NCBI GenBank assembly: GCA_963764805.1
Contig: CAVXUB010000005.1
Span: 186,001-250,000 of the forward strand
DNA length: 64,000 bases
DNA from: CAVXUB01 sp963764805
GTDB lineage: Bacteria > Actinomycetota > Acidimicrobiia > Acidimicrobiales > Bog-793
Direction of reading: 5' to 3'
Position 1 is the stretch's first letter, and each line of letters opens with the position of its first letter. The translations under genes and the position numbers were made by a program. Of this stretch, positions 28,980-38,945 are shown one piece after another. Below the pieces are notes generated by a model. It was not told the DNA's origin and did not search any database. It was given only the letters and a program-made list of their open reading frames with translations.

Positions 28980-29519
28980 TCAGACCGTCGCGCCTGCTCC
29001 AGCGGCCTCCAGACGGACCCTGGCGCGGGCCACGGCCGCCGCATCCGAGGTCGGATCGAGGAAGGCACCACTGACTCCACCCCCCGAAGCCTCGACCTCC
29101 TCGGCCGATCCCGAGGCCAGCCGCCCCTCGGCAGCCTCCAGCGCTCGGCGCGCCCGGGCGACGTCGATCTCGTCGCCCATCTCGGCTGCTCCGGCGAGAA
29201 TCGTCACCCTGTTGGCGTCGACGTGGACGAACCCACCATGGGCGGCGGCAAGCAGGACCCCCGACGACACCTCCTCATCGGAGCCCGTGGCGCCAGAGGA
29301 GCCGGTCGAGCCCGAGGAGCCCGTCGAGCTCGAGGAGCCTGTCGAGCCGGCGACGCCGCCCTCGATCTTCACGACGGTGATGTCCAGGGCGGCGATGTAG
29401 GCCTCGTGGTTGGCGAGGAAGGTGATCTCGCCTTCCTCGCTCCGCATCGAGACCGCCTGCGCCTGGCCGGACCAGAGCACCTTCTCGGGCGTGACGAGCT
29501 GCAGCTCGAATGACGCCAT
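28980..29519 (-). CDS. atpC: F1Fo ATP synthase epsilon subunit with Ser/Gly insert
   Basis: AtpC is part of the F1 central stalk. The start FELQLVTPEKVLWSGQAQAVSMRSEEGEITFLANHEAYIAAL is the standard beta-sandwich. The product is 179 residues against about 120-140 normally. The excess is mainly a run after VVKIEGG made of GST/GSS/GAT units (about residues 55-85), placed before the strand VLLAAAHGGFVHVDANRVTIL. The C-terminal part (ARARRALEAAEGRLASG...) should be the helical domain, also slightly long. The insert DNA at about 29275-29355 is itself repetitive. It is the last gene of the operon, nine bases after atpD. Confidence 0.93.
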   Translation of the reverse strand: MASFELQLVTPEKVLWSGQAQAVSMRSEEGEITFLANHEAYIAALDITVVKIEGGVAGSTGSSSSTGSSGSTGSSGATGSDEEVSSGVLLAAAHGGFVHVDANRVTILAGAAEMGDEIDVARARRALEAAEGRLASGSAEEVEASGGGVSGAFLDPTSDAAAVARARVRLEAAGAGATV

Positions 29520-29528
29520 CGCCGACGA

Positions 29529-30973
<1,445 letters not shown>

Positions 30974-30977
<4 letters not shown>

Positions 30978-31948
30978 GCGATCTGCTCCTCGGGTGGCGT
31001 CAGTTCTCGCTCTGGGGGTCCGTTGTCTTCGTGCTGGCTCTGGCGCAGCGCCTCGGCACCACCGACGATCTCCATGATCTCGGTGGTGATCGACTCCTGC
31101 CGGGCCCTGTTCATCGTGCGGGTGAGCGTCTTGATCAGCTCGTCCGCGTTCTCGGTGGCGGCCGACATCGCCCGCTGGCGTGCGGTGTGCTCGGAGGCGG
31201 AGGCCTCCAGCAACGCGCCGAACAGTGCGGCCTCGGCGTAGCGGGGCACGATCAGCGGCATCAGGTCCTGGGCGTCCGGCTCGAACTCGAAGAAGCCGGC
31301 GCGCTGGGCGGGCGCCGCGGCGAGCAGCTCAGTGGCACCGTCCGCCTGGCCCCCCACCGCCTCTGCGGGGAGGATCGGGAGCAGCTGCCGGGTCTCGACC
31401 ACCTGCGTCCCAGCCGAGACGAAGCGCGTCGAAACCACCTGCACCAGCTCCACTTCTTCCTCCAGGAACGGCGGAACCACGGCGGCCGCCAGGCGCTGGG
31501 CGTCCTCGTAACGAGGGCGGTCGGTCATGCCGCGGAAGGAGTGCTCGAGCGGTTGCTTGCGGAAGCGGAAGTAGCCCTCGGCCTTGCGGCCGACCGTGAA
31601 CACCCTGTACTCGCGCCCCTCGCGGCGGCCTGCCGCCATCATCCGCTCGGCAGCCCGGAGGACGAAGTTGTTGTAGCCGCCGCAGAGCCCCCGGTCCGAG
31701 ACGATCACGACGGCGAGGACCTTCGTCGGCGACTCGGGCACGCCGAGCAGGCGCGACTGCGGGCTGTCCGCAGCGGTCTCACGAACAACCGTCTCGATCC
31801 CGTGCAGGTAGGGCCGCGAGCCGGCGATGCGGCTCGTGGCACGCACGATCTGCGACGCCGAGATGAGCTCCATCGCCCGGGTGATCTTCTTGGTCGACTG
31901 GATGCTCGAGATGCGGCGGCGCAGGACGCGCTCCTGACCTCCTGCCAT
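30974..31948 (-). CDS. atpG: F1Fo ATP synthase gamma subunit
   Basis: AtpG forms the rotating central shaft. The protein is 324 residues. The N-terminal helix RRRISSIQSTKKITRAMELISASQI and the C-terminal coiled segment (ASEHTARQRAMSAATENADELIKTLTRTMNRARQESITTEIMEIVGGAEAL) are typical. SDRGLCGGYN is the conserved central motif. It ends with a short acidic tail beyond the usual IVGGAEAL. It begins two bases after atpA and overlaps atpD (ATGA). Confidence 0.97.
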
Positions 31949-31950
31949 CG

Positions 31951-33544
31951 CTAGGCCCCCGTGGCGGCGGCGACCGCCGGCTCAGCCTCGTCGACCGCGG
32001 TTGCAGCCGAGGAATCGTCGTCCGTCGTGGTCGAACGGGCGAAACCCTGCTTGAACTCCTCGATGGCGGCCACGAGCGCACCTTCGTCGGGCATGTTGCC
32101 GTCGCTGCGGATCGTTTCGAGCAGGTCGTCGTCGGCGCGCCCGCATGTACGTGCGCAGCTCGGCCTCGAAACGCTGCACATCCTCCACAGGGATGTCGTC
32201 CACATGCCCACGCACCCCGCAGTAGATGACGACGACTTGCTCCTCGACCGGCATCGGCACGTTCAGACCCTGCTTGAGCAGCTCACGCAGCCGGTAGCCG
32301 CGATCGAGCTGGGCCTGCGAGGCCCTGTCCAGCTCGGAGCCGAAGGCCGCGAACGCCTCCAGCTCGCGAAACTGAGCCAGGTCGATCTTGAGCGTTCCCG
32401 ACGTCGAGCGCATCGCCTTGATCTGGGCCGAGCCGCCGACGCGGGACACCGAGTTGCCGACGTTCATCGCCGGGCGGATGCCGGAGTAGAAGAGGTCGGT
32501 CTCGAGGAAGATCTGGCCGTCGGTGATCGAGATGACGTTGGTCGGGATGTAGGCGGAGATGTCGCCGGCCTTCGTCTCGATGATCGGAAGAGCGGTCAGC
32601 GAGCCGCCCCCGAGCTCGTTGGAGAGCTTGGCGGCCCGCTCGAGCAGACGGGAGTGGAGGTAGAAGACGTCGCCCGGGTAGGCCTCCCGGCCGGGCGGAC
32701 GCCGCAGCAACAGCGACAGCTGGCGGTAGGCGTCGGCCTGCTTGGACAGGTCGTCGTAGACGATCAGCGCGTGCTCGCCGTTCTCCATCCAGTGCTGCCC
32801 CATCGCGCATCCGGTGTAGGGCGCGATGTACTTGAACGGTGCGGACTCCGACGCAGGCGCGGCCACGACCACCGTGTACTCCATCGCCCCGTGGTCGGCG
32901 AGTGTGGCGACCGTCTGGGCGACCGTCGAACCCTTCTGGCCGATGGCGACGTAGATGCACTTCACGCCCTGGCCCTTCTGGTTGATGATCGTGTCGATGG
33001 CGATCGTCGTCTTGCCGGTCTTGCGGTCTCCGATGATCAGCTCCCGCTGACCGCGGCCGATCGGGGTCATCGCATCGATGACCTTGATCCCGGTCTGCAA
33101 CGGCTCCTTCACGGGCTGGCGCTTGACGATGCCGGGGGCCTGGATCTCGACACGACGTTCGACGGACTCTCCGAGCGGCCCCTTGCCGTCGATGGGGTTG
33201 CCGAGCGGATCGACGACGCGGCCGAGCAGGCCCTCCCCGACCGGCACCTCCAGGATGCGACCCGTCGCACGGACGATCTGGTCCTCCTCGATCCCGGCGT
33301 CCGACCCGAGGATCACGACGCCGATCGAGTCCTCGTCGAGGTTGAGCGCCAAGCCGATCGTGCCGTCCTGGAACTCGAGTAGCTCGTTGACGGAGGCGTC
33401 CGGCAGCCCGCTGACACGGGCGATGCCGTCGCCGACGACAGCCACCCGCCCCACCTGTTCGGCGGCGACACCTGCCGTGAATCCGCTGACATTGCGCTGC
33501 AGAGACTCTGCGATGTCGTCGGCGTTGATCGTGAACTCAGCCAT
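31951..33544 (-). CDS. atpA: F1Fo ATP synthase alpha subunit, one-base frameshift near the 3' end
   Basis: AtpA is the non-catalytic nucleotide-binding F1 subunit. The P-loop GDRKTGKTTIAIDTI (about residue 170) and VVAAPASESAPFKYIAPYTG are present. The first frame breaks after ELRTYMRA. The next frame then continues with DDDLLETIRSDG and EEFKQGF to ATGA at 31951, which is a proper C-terminus. One extra base near 32134-32143 (a GGCGCGCC stretch) explains it; removing it gives about 530 residues. Because the gene is essential, a sequence error is likely. Between lie a few unique acidic residues (STTTDDDSS). Confidence 0.93.
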
Positions 33545-33674
33545 CGGTCCCGGTCCTCTTCGTGTCGTGTGTCTGATACTCGATCTGGTTAATTGCGTCT
33601 TGTTCGTCCAGCACGTTCACGCCTCTCGGGCCTCTCGGGCCTTTCACGCCGTCGCTTCACGCCGTTCACGCCCT

Positions 33675-34616
33675 TCATGCCGCCGGCGAGCCCAGTGCCC
33701 CGAGCGCGCCGCTGGCCCCTGGCGCAGTCAGCGCCTCCCGCAGCATGTCGAGGCGGTGGCGAACGGTGCCGTCGATGACCATGTCGCCGATGCTCACCAC
33801 CATCCCGCCGATCAGCTCGCTGTCGGTGACCACTCGCACCTCCACGGGGCGCCCGACGGAGCGGGTGAGCGCCGCCGCCAGCTGCTCGCGCTGGGAGCTG
33901 TCCAGGTCCGAGATCGACCGCACCTCGGCCACCCGCCTCCCTCTCTCGGCCGCCGCCATCTCGACCAGCCAGTCGAGGAGGCTGACGAGGTCGCGGATGT
34001 GGCCCGCTCGCAGCACGTAGGAGAGCATCCGCTCCGTCTCGGGTCGTGTGCGTCCCTTCAGGACGTCGCCGAGCACCGCCGTGCGGACGGCCAGCGGGAG
34101 CCCGGGGTCGATGAGGGAGCGGCGCAGCTCGGGATGAGCCTCGACGGCGCGGGCGAAGCCGAACAGCTCGTCTTCGATGGCATCTACCTGCGTCAGGTCG
34201 GTGATCTCGGCCAGCACACGGTCGGCGTAGCCGCCGATCCTCGACCTCACCGCGCTCCGGGTGCCGGGAGGCTCCGCCGGCGAAGGACCCTTGCTCCCGG
34301 CTCGGGCACGCGCCTCCGCGGCCAGGAGCCGCACGTGCCCGAGGGCGTTCTCCACCTCGCCTGCTCGCTCGGAACCGACGACGAAGGCGGCCAGATCGGC
34401 CGCTTCGGCGACCGCCTTGCCCTTCATCAGGTCGGCCACCACCGCCCGCCGCTGGAAGGCCGGCACCGACGGATCCGTGAGCACCCGGCGCAACACGTCG
34501 GACTGGTTGAGAGCGGTGATGAGCACGCCGAGATCGGTCTCGACCGAGTCGAGGTGACCGTTGCGCTCAGCCGTCTCGAGAGTGGCGGCGGCGTAGCCGC
34601 GCACCAGCTCCCTCAT
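33675..34616 (-). CDS. atpH: F1Fo ATP synthase delta subunit
   Basis: AtpH joins F1 to the peripheral stalk. The start is ATG 34616, overlapping atpF's stop, and the product is 313 residues. The usual delta is about 180, but mycobacterial-type long deltas exist. The C-terminal domain shows SVGRPVEVRVVTDSELIGGMVVSIGDMVIDGTVRHRLDML, the delta signature. The N-terminal half (RGYAAATLETAERNG, LNQSDVLRRVLTDPSVPAFQRRAVVADLM) looks like a second, related delta N-domain, so the gene may contain an internal duplication. An open frame running through the upstream atpF is a shadow. Confidence 0.9.
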   Translation of the reverse strand: MRELVRGYAAATLETAERNGHLDSVETDLGVLITALNQSDVLRRVLTDPSVPAFQRRAVVADLMKGKAVAEAADLAAFVVGSERAGEVENALGHVRLLAAEARARAGSKGPSPAEPPGTRSAVRSRIGGYADRVLAEITDLTQVDAIEDELFGFARAVEAHPELRRSLIDPGLPLAVRTAVLGDVLKGRTRPETERMLSYVLRAGHIRDLVSLLDWLVEMAAAERGRRVAEVRSISDLDSSQREQLAAALTRSVGRPVEVRVVTDSELIGGMVVSIGDMVIDGTVRHRLDMLREALTAPGASGALGALGSPAA

Positions 34617-35113
34617 CGGACTGCGCTCCTTCCGGCGGCCCCCGTGCTCTCGGCGGCGGCGATGGTCTCCTCGACGAGTGACCGCTGCCGGGGCGCGTCC
34701 ACCTCGCCCCTCACGAGGCGCTCGGCGGCGTCCACCACGATCTCGCCGGCCATCGCTGCGATCTCCTCCACCGCCCGCGCCCTGCGCAACGCGATCTCGG
34801 CCTCCGCGGCGTCGGCGACACGGCGGCGCTCCTCCTCGCCGCGGCGGGACCCGTCCTGGCGGATCTGCTCCGCCGTCTCGCCGGCCCGCTCGGCGATCAG
34901 CTGTGCCTCGCGGCGGGCCTCGTCCAGCAGTTGCAGGCGCCTCTGGAGCTCCTGCTGCGCTGTCTCGCGAACCTCGGCGGCGCCCCTGATCGACGACTCG
35001 ATGGACTGCTGGCGCTGGTTCATCAGACGGCGAAGCGGTGGAGCTATCTTCCAAACGATCACGGCGATCACCAGCAAGAACCCGATGATCTCCGCCAGAT
35101 AGGCGCCGTTCAT
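34613..35113 (-). CDS. atpF: F1Fo ATP synthase b subunit
   Basis: A 166-residue b-type subunit. The N-terminal membrane helix AEIIGFLLVIAVIVWKIAPPLRRLM is followed by a long charged coiled coil (AQQELQRRLQLLDEARREAQLIAERAGET). Two b chains or a b/b' pair form the peripheral stalk. The ATG at 35113 overlaps the upstream stop, and its own stop overlaps atpH. This is the second of two b-type genes in the operon. Confidence 0.92.
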   Translation of the reverse strand: MNGAYLAEIIGFLLVIAVIVWKIAPPLRRLMNQRQQSIESSIRGAAEVRETAQQELQRRLQLLDEARREAQLIAERAGETAEQIRQDGSRRGEEERRRVADAAEAEIALRRARAVEEIAAMAGEIVVDAAERLVRGEVDAPRQRSLVEETIAAAESTGAAGRSAVR

Positions 35114-35709
35114 CGCCCGTCCCCCGCGCCGGTCGTACCGCCGCCTGTAGTCGTATGCCGGTAGTGCCGGTGCCGTCGCCGGAACGTGCAGCCGCATCGC
35201 CGGCGTGCACCGTCTCCCATTCCGTCAGCGCCTCGTCGACCAGTCCCGGGTACTTGCCGAGATCCACGGTCGCGCCGATCACCCGCTCGGCGGCCGCCGT
35301 GACCAGTGTCGGCAGGGACTGCACGACCCCGTCCCGTGCCTGCCTCCGCTGTCGCTCGATCTCCGGCTCCGCCGCGCTGATCCGCTCCTCGAACTCCTCC
35401 TGACCCTGTCGCCGGCCCTCGGCCCGAGTGCTCTCCGCATCTCGGTTCGCCTGATCCACGATCGAACGGGCAGCCGCCCGCGCCTCCGCGAGGGTCTGCC
35501 TGCGCTCGGCCGACGCCTGCTCGGCGCGCGGAGCGCGCCTGCTCGGCCGCCTCGATGTCGGAGCGGATCCGCAACTTCCTCTGCTCCAGCACGTGCTGGA
35601 TCGGCGGAAGGATGAACTTGGCCGTCACCCCGGTGACGATCAGGAAGATCACCAGCTCGAAGATGATCGTCGCATTGGGAATGAGGAAGTTGCTCGTGGC
35701 GATAAGCAT
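35110..35709 (-). CDS. F1Fo ATP synthase b'-type subunit with two compensating frameshifts
   Basis: The start MLIATSNFLIPNATIIFELVIFLIVTGVTAKFILPPI is a proper b-type membrane anchor. The first frame fails after AAEQARSAR. The next frame gives AERRQTLAEARAAARSIVDQANRD and a good coiled coil to LTEWETVHAGDAAARSGDG. The original frame must then be resumed (TTGGGTTGAGDGR, stop at 35110). The net shift is zero: one extra base near 35522-35531 (again CGCGCGCC) and one lost base near 35150-35160. If corrected, about 199 residues. The stop overlaps atpF (ATGA), which supports this end. Confidence 0.85.
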   Translation of the reverse strand: MLIATSNFLIPNATIIFELVIFLIVTGVTAKFILPPIQHVLEQRKLRIRSDIEAAEQARSARRAGVGRAQADPRGGAGGCPFDRGSGEPRCGEHSGRGPATGSGGVRGADQRGGAGDRATAEAGTGRGRAVPADTGHGGRRAGDRRDRGSRQVPGTGRRGADGMGDGARRRCGCTFRRRHRHYRHTTTGGGTTGAGDGR

Positions 35710-35772
35710 CGTCGTGAGTGGCTCGTCTCGGGAGGGCTGTTGGCGGCTCTACCTGGTTCTGTCTGAGCTCGG

Positions 35773-36033
35773 CTACTTGCCGAGCGAGAAGATGAAAAGC
35801 GCGGTGAAGGCGAGGTTGATGAAGTACATGGCCTCGACCAGACCCACGATCAGGAACATGATCGTGAACAGGCGCCCCTGTGCCTCCGGCTGCCGGGCGA
35901 CGCCGGCGATCGTCTGGCTCCCGGCGAGGCCGTCGCCGACCGCAGCACCGATGGCACCGCCACCGAGCGCCAGGCCGCCGCCGATGAGGGCGCCGGCCAT
36001 CTGGATTCCGTTTCCGGTCTCGATCACTGCCAT
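35773..36033 (-). CDS. atpE: F1Fo ATP synthase c subunit
   Basis: AtpE forms the rotor ring. The 86-residue protein has two membrane helices around the polar loop GVARQPEAQGR. The proton-carrying carboxylate is Glu in FLIVGLVEAMYFINLAFTALF. No extra Na-binding pattern (Gln in helix 1 plus Ser next to the Glu) is evident, so H+ use is expected. It is the classic actinobacterial target of bedaquiline-type drugs. Confidence 0.97.
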   Translation of the reverse strand: MAVIETGNGIQMAGALIGGGLALGGGAIGAAVGDGLAGSQTIAGVARQPEAQGRLFTIMFLIVGLVEAMYFINLAFTALFIFSLGK

Positions 36034-36184
36034 TTCGGTGGATGCTCCCTTTGTCAGGTGTTAGCTGCTGGTCGATGGATCCTGCGGGTGAGCCTGCTGG
36101 TGATGGGTCCTGGTGATGGATCTTCGGGTCGTGGGGGTCGTGTCCAGGTTGGTCTGCTGTCGCCTGCCGCCTTGGGCTCGGCGC

Positions 36185-36988
36185 TCAGAGCTCGCCGGCC
36201 AGGGCGGGCTGAGGCGGCGGCGCGTGGTGGGCGTGAGCGGGTTCCTTGCCGTGGTCGTCGTGGGTGGTCATCGCCGTCTCGAAGTAGAGGATCGTCAGCA
36301 AGGAGAAGATGAATGCCTGGATCGGTCCCACGAACAACCCGTCGAAGAGCTTCCAGACGACGTCGGGCACCGGGATGATGTACGGCGGGAAGAGGCTGGC
36401 GAAGAGGACCAGCATCAGCCCTCCGGCGAAGATGTTGCCGAAGAGCCGGAGAGCGAGCGTGACAGGCTTGGCGATCTCCTCGATCACATTGATCGGGAAC
36501 AGGTACCAGTAGGGCTGGAAGTAGTGCTTCACGTAGCCGGCCGGCCCGCGCGTCCCGAGCGAGGCGGCGTGCACGAGAACGATGACGAGCAGAGCCAAGG
36601 CGAACGTCATGTTCACGTCGCCGGTGGGCGCAGGCAGATACTGCGTCCCGCCGTCCTTCGGCTGGGTAGGGATCATCTCCAGCCAGTTGGCGATCAGGAT
36701 GAAGAAGAAAAGCGAGACGACGAGCGGGACGATGCGCCGCGAGCGGGGGCCGATCGTCTGCTCGGCCTGCCGCGAGACGGCGTCCACCACCGCCTCGAAA
36801 GCCAGCTGCAGCTTGCCAGGCTTGTCGACGCTCAGCCTCGTCCGCAGGTAGAGCCCGACGGCGATGACGATCACGCCGGCGGCTGCGCAACCGATCAGGT
36901 CGTCGAGGTTGACAGTCAGGCCACCGATCTTTCCGGTCCAGTGGTTGCCGATGGTGATGCTGCTGGCGAGAACCATCGGAGCCGTCAT
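36185..36988 (-). CDS. atpB: F1Fo ATP synthase a subunit
   Basis: AtpB makes the proton half-channels. The protein is 267 residues with five or six membrane segments. The essential Arg sits in VTLALRLFGNIFAGGLML, and the C-terminal QAFIFSLLTILYFETAMTTHDD is typical. SFFFILIANWLEMIP is the conserved middle segment. The start ATG at 36988 overlaps the upstream AtpI-like gene (ATGA). Confidence 0.97.
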   Translation of the reverse strand: MTAPMVLASSITIGNHWTGKIGGLTVNLDDLIGCAAAGVIVIAVGLYLRTRLSVDKPGKLQLAFEAVVDAVSRQAEQTIGPRSRRIVPLVVSLFFFILIANWLEMIPTQPKDGGTQYLPAPTGDVNMTFALALLVIVLVHAASLGTRGPAGYVKHYFQPYWYLFPINVIEEIAKPVTLALRLFGNIFAGGLMLVLFASLFPPYIIPVPDVVWKLFDGLFVGPIQAFIFSLLTILYFETAMTTHDDHGKEPAHAHHAPPPQPALAGEL

Positions 36989-37434
36989 GCTCGGATCCCG
37001 GAGGTCGGCTTGCTCGGGGAGGTCGGCGCCGAGCCGGCGAAGAGCGCGCGCATCACGTTGCCGATGAAGACGAAATAGAAGACGGCGATGCCGCCGAGAG
37101 CGCCGAGCCCGAGGGGGCGCACCGTGAAGGCGAGCCCGAACACGATCAAGGTCGTGACCGCCAGGCGCAGCATCGTGTTGCCGGCGATCGGCTTCTTCAC
37201 CTTCTCACGCCCCGAGGCGCCGATGCGGGCGACCGACGACATCACCAACCGCACGTTGGCGAACCCGAGCACCATGCCGATCAACGCGCCGATCCCGACG
37301 AGCAGCGCGCCGAGCAGCCCGAACAGCACGAGCGCGGCAGCCGCGAGCGCGAGGCCCGTGATCGCCGTGCGGCGGAGGATCCGCGTGATCTCCGGCAGAG
37401 TGAATTGTTCGAACAGGTCACCTAGGCGGTTCAT
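36985..37434 (-). CDS. AtpI-like ATP synthase assembly protein (subunit I)
   Basis: A 149-residue membrane protein with four predicted helices (AITGLALAAAALVLFGLLGALLVGIGALIGMVLGFAN, then MLRLAVTTLIVFGLAFTV and LGALGGIAVFYFVFIGNVM). Its position directly before atpB, overlapping it by four bases, and the GxxxG-rich helices fit the AtpI/UncI chaperone group that helps c-ring assembly. The sequence is too divergent for a firm family call. Confidence 0.75.
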   Translation of the reverse strand: MNRLGDLFEQFTLPEITRILRRTAITGLALAAAALVLFGLLGALLVGIGALIGMVLGFANVRLVMSSVARIGASGREKVKKPIAGNTMLRLAVTTLIVFGLAFTVRPLGLGALGGIAVFYFVFIGNVMRALFAGSAPTSPSKPTSGIRA

Positions 37435-37504
37435 GCCCTCGTCTCGTGGCTTTCGGCTCGCCAGCAGGGCATCGTCGTCCCTGGCCGGCGGCGCTGCAGG
37501 CTCC

Positions 37505-37708
37505 TCAGAGGTACTTCTTGATCTGGAGGTACGTCGCCGCTACGGCGGCGAGCACCCCAATAACGAGTCCGGCGAAGGTTAGCGCCGGCCCGGTATGGAA
37601 GCGTCCGTCCAGCCAGTACCCGCCACCGAGGCCGGCGGCGATGCACAGTGCCGTCGTGACTCCCATCCCGACGAGCTCGAAGGCGCTCGGGGTCGGCTTG
37701 TTGCTCAC
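37505..37708 (-). CDS. AtpZ/AtpI family small membrane protein
   Basis: A 67-residue protein with two membrane helices (FELVGMGVTTALCIAAGLGGGYWLDGRFHTGPALTF and LVIGVLAAVAATYLQI). The GxGxGYWLDxRF turn is the hallmark of the AtpZ/AtpI superfamily, which precedes atp operons and may transport Mg/Ca or assist assembly. It lies nine bases after wecA and 70 bases before the AtpI-like gene. The two genes probably encode partners. Confidence 0.8.
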   Translation of the reverse strand: MSNKPTPSAFELVGMGVTTALCIAAGLGGGYWLDGRFHTGPALTFAGLVIGVLAAVAATYLQIKKYL

Positions 37709-37717
37709 CTACGGCAC

Positions 37718-38929
37718 CTATCCTCGCATCCCACCGTTCTTGCGAGCAAAACGCGGCCCTTCCGACCCCGTCCCCTCCACATGCCCCGTCCCGATGGCGG
37801 ACGTGCGGGCCTCCACGGCACGCTTCAGCGAACCGGGCCGGAAGGCGGTGTAGAGGATCACGGCCCCGAGCGCCAGGCCGAAGACGAGGGCCGGCCGGCC
37901 GAGCCGGGAGCTCGGGTAGAAGCTCGGGTAGAGAACGAAGCCGGACATGATCGCCGTCCAGGCCCAGAGGATCACGACGGCTCGCCGCTGGCCGTGGCCG
38001 AGACGCATCAAGCGGTGATGGAGGTGGCCGCGGTCCGGGTGGGTGAGGCTGACGCGACGTACGGTGCGGCGGACGATGGCGAAGGCCGTGTCGAGGATCG
38101 GCACGCCGAGGACGAAAAGCGGGATGAAGATCGGGGCGAAGAAGAAATAGGCCGCTCCGGAGGTGTCGGGCATCCGGCCGCCGACGAGCATCGTCGAGCA
38201 CGCCATCAGCAGGCCGAGGAAGAGGGCTCCGGCGTCGCCCATGAAGATCTTCGCCGGGTTGAAGTTGTGCGGCAGGAAGCCGAGGCAGACCCCGCAGGCG
38301 ATCACCGCGACCAAGGGGCCGAGGGAGGAGGGGTCGAGGAAATGAAGGCTCTCGAGGCGTAGCGCGTAGATGGCGAGTGCCCCGGCGGCGATTGCCACGA
38401 TGCCGGCGGCGAGCCCGTCGAGGCCATCGATCAGGTTGACGGCGTTGGTCATCCCGATGACCCAGATCGCCGTCACCAGCGGCAGGATCGACGGTGAGAG
38501 CACGATCAGCCCGGCAACGAAGGGGAACTTGAAGGTGTACATGGTCACGCCGAGCTGGAAGAGGATCATCGCAGCCAGCACCTCGCCGGCGACCTTGGCC
38601 GGCGCCGACATGTCCCGCAGGTCGTCGATGAGGCCGACCCCGAAGATCGCGGCCGCTCCGAGCACGACGCCGAGAGGCTCCCAGGGCTCGGCGTTGCCTC
38701 CCTGGTGGAAGATGCCGGCCAGCCCCGGCAGGCGCGAGGCGACGACCATCGACAGCAGGAAGGCGAGGAACATCGACGAGCCGCCGATCATGGGCGTCGG
38801 CCTGGTGTGCACCCGGCGCTCGTCAGGGTTGACGACGGCGCCGATCCTGACGGCGAACCAACGAACCGGGAACGTCAGGACGAAGGTCCCGACGGCCGCC
38901 ACTGCCAGGACGACGAGGTAATCAGCCAC
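37718..38929 (-). CDS. wecA: Undecaprenyl-phosphate GlcNAc-1-phosphate transferase (WecA/TagO, MraY family)
   Basis: This integral membrane enzyme starts lipid-linked wall glycan synthesis from UDP-GlcNAc and decaprenyl or undecaprenyl phosphate. About ten membrane segments are visible from VADYLVVLAVAAVGTFVLTF onward. The catalytic aspartates are in VGLIDDLRDM (about residue 95) and NAVNLIDGLDGLAAGI (about 150), with GDAGALFLGLLM and HPDRGHLHHRL after them. The start is set at GTG 38929. No stop codon separates this frame from the glyA 3' frame, so the N-terminus is not certain. It heads the atp operon, as in Mycobacterium (rfe). Confidence 0.92.
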   Translation of the reverse strand: MADYLVVLAVAAVGTFVLTFPVRWFAVRIGAVVNPDERRVHTRPTPMIGGSSMFLAFLLSMVVASRLPGLAGIFHQGGNAEPWEPLGVVLGAAAIFGVGLIDDLRDMSAPAKVAGEVLAAMILFQLGVTMYTFKFPFVAGLIVLSPSILPLVTAIWVIGMTNAVNLIDGLDGLAAGIVAIAAGALAIYALRLESLHFLDPSSLGPLVAVIACGVCLGFLPHNFNPAKIFMGDAGALFLGLLMACSTMLVGGRMPDTSGAAYFFFAPIFIPLFVLGVPILDTAFAIVRRTVRRVSLTHPDRGHLHHRLMRLGHGQRRAVVILWAWTAIMSGFVLYPSFYPSSRLGRPALVFGLALGAVILYTAFRPGSLKRAVEARTSAIGTGHVEGTGSEGPRFARKNGGMRG

Positions 38930-38945
38930 TCGACCGCGGTGTCGC

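Noticed and set aside
33675..35459. One long open frame that would fuse b' coil, an unknown middle and delta
   Set aside because: The middle part is the other-frame shadow of the intact atpF, which has a proper membrane helix and 4-base overlaps with both neighbours.
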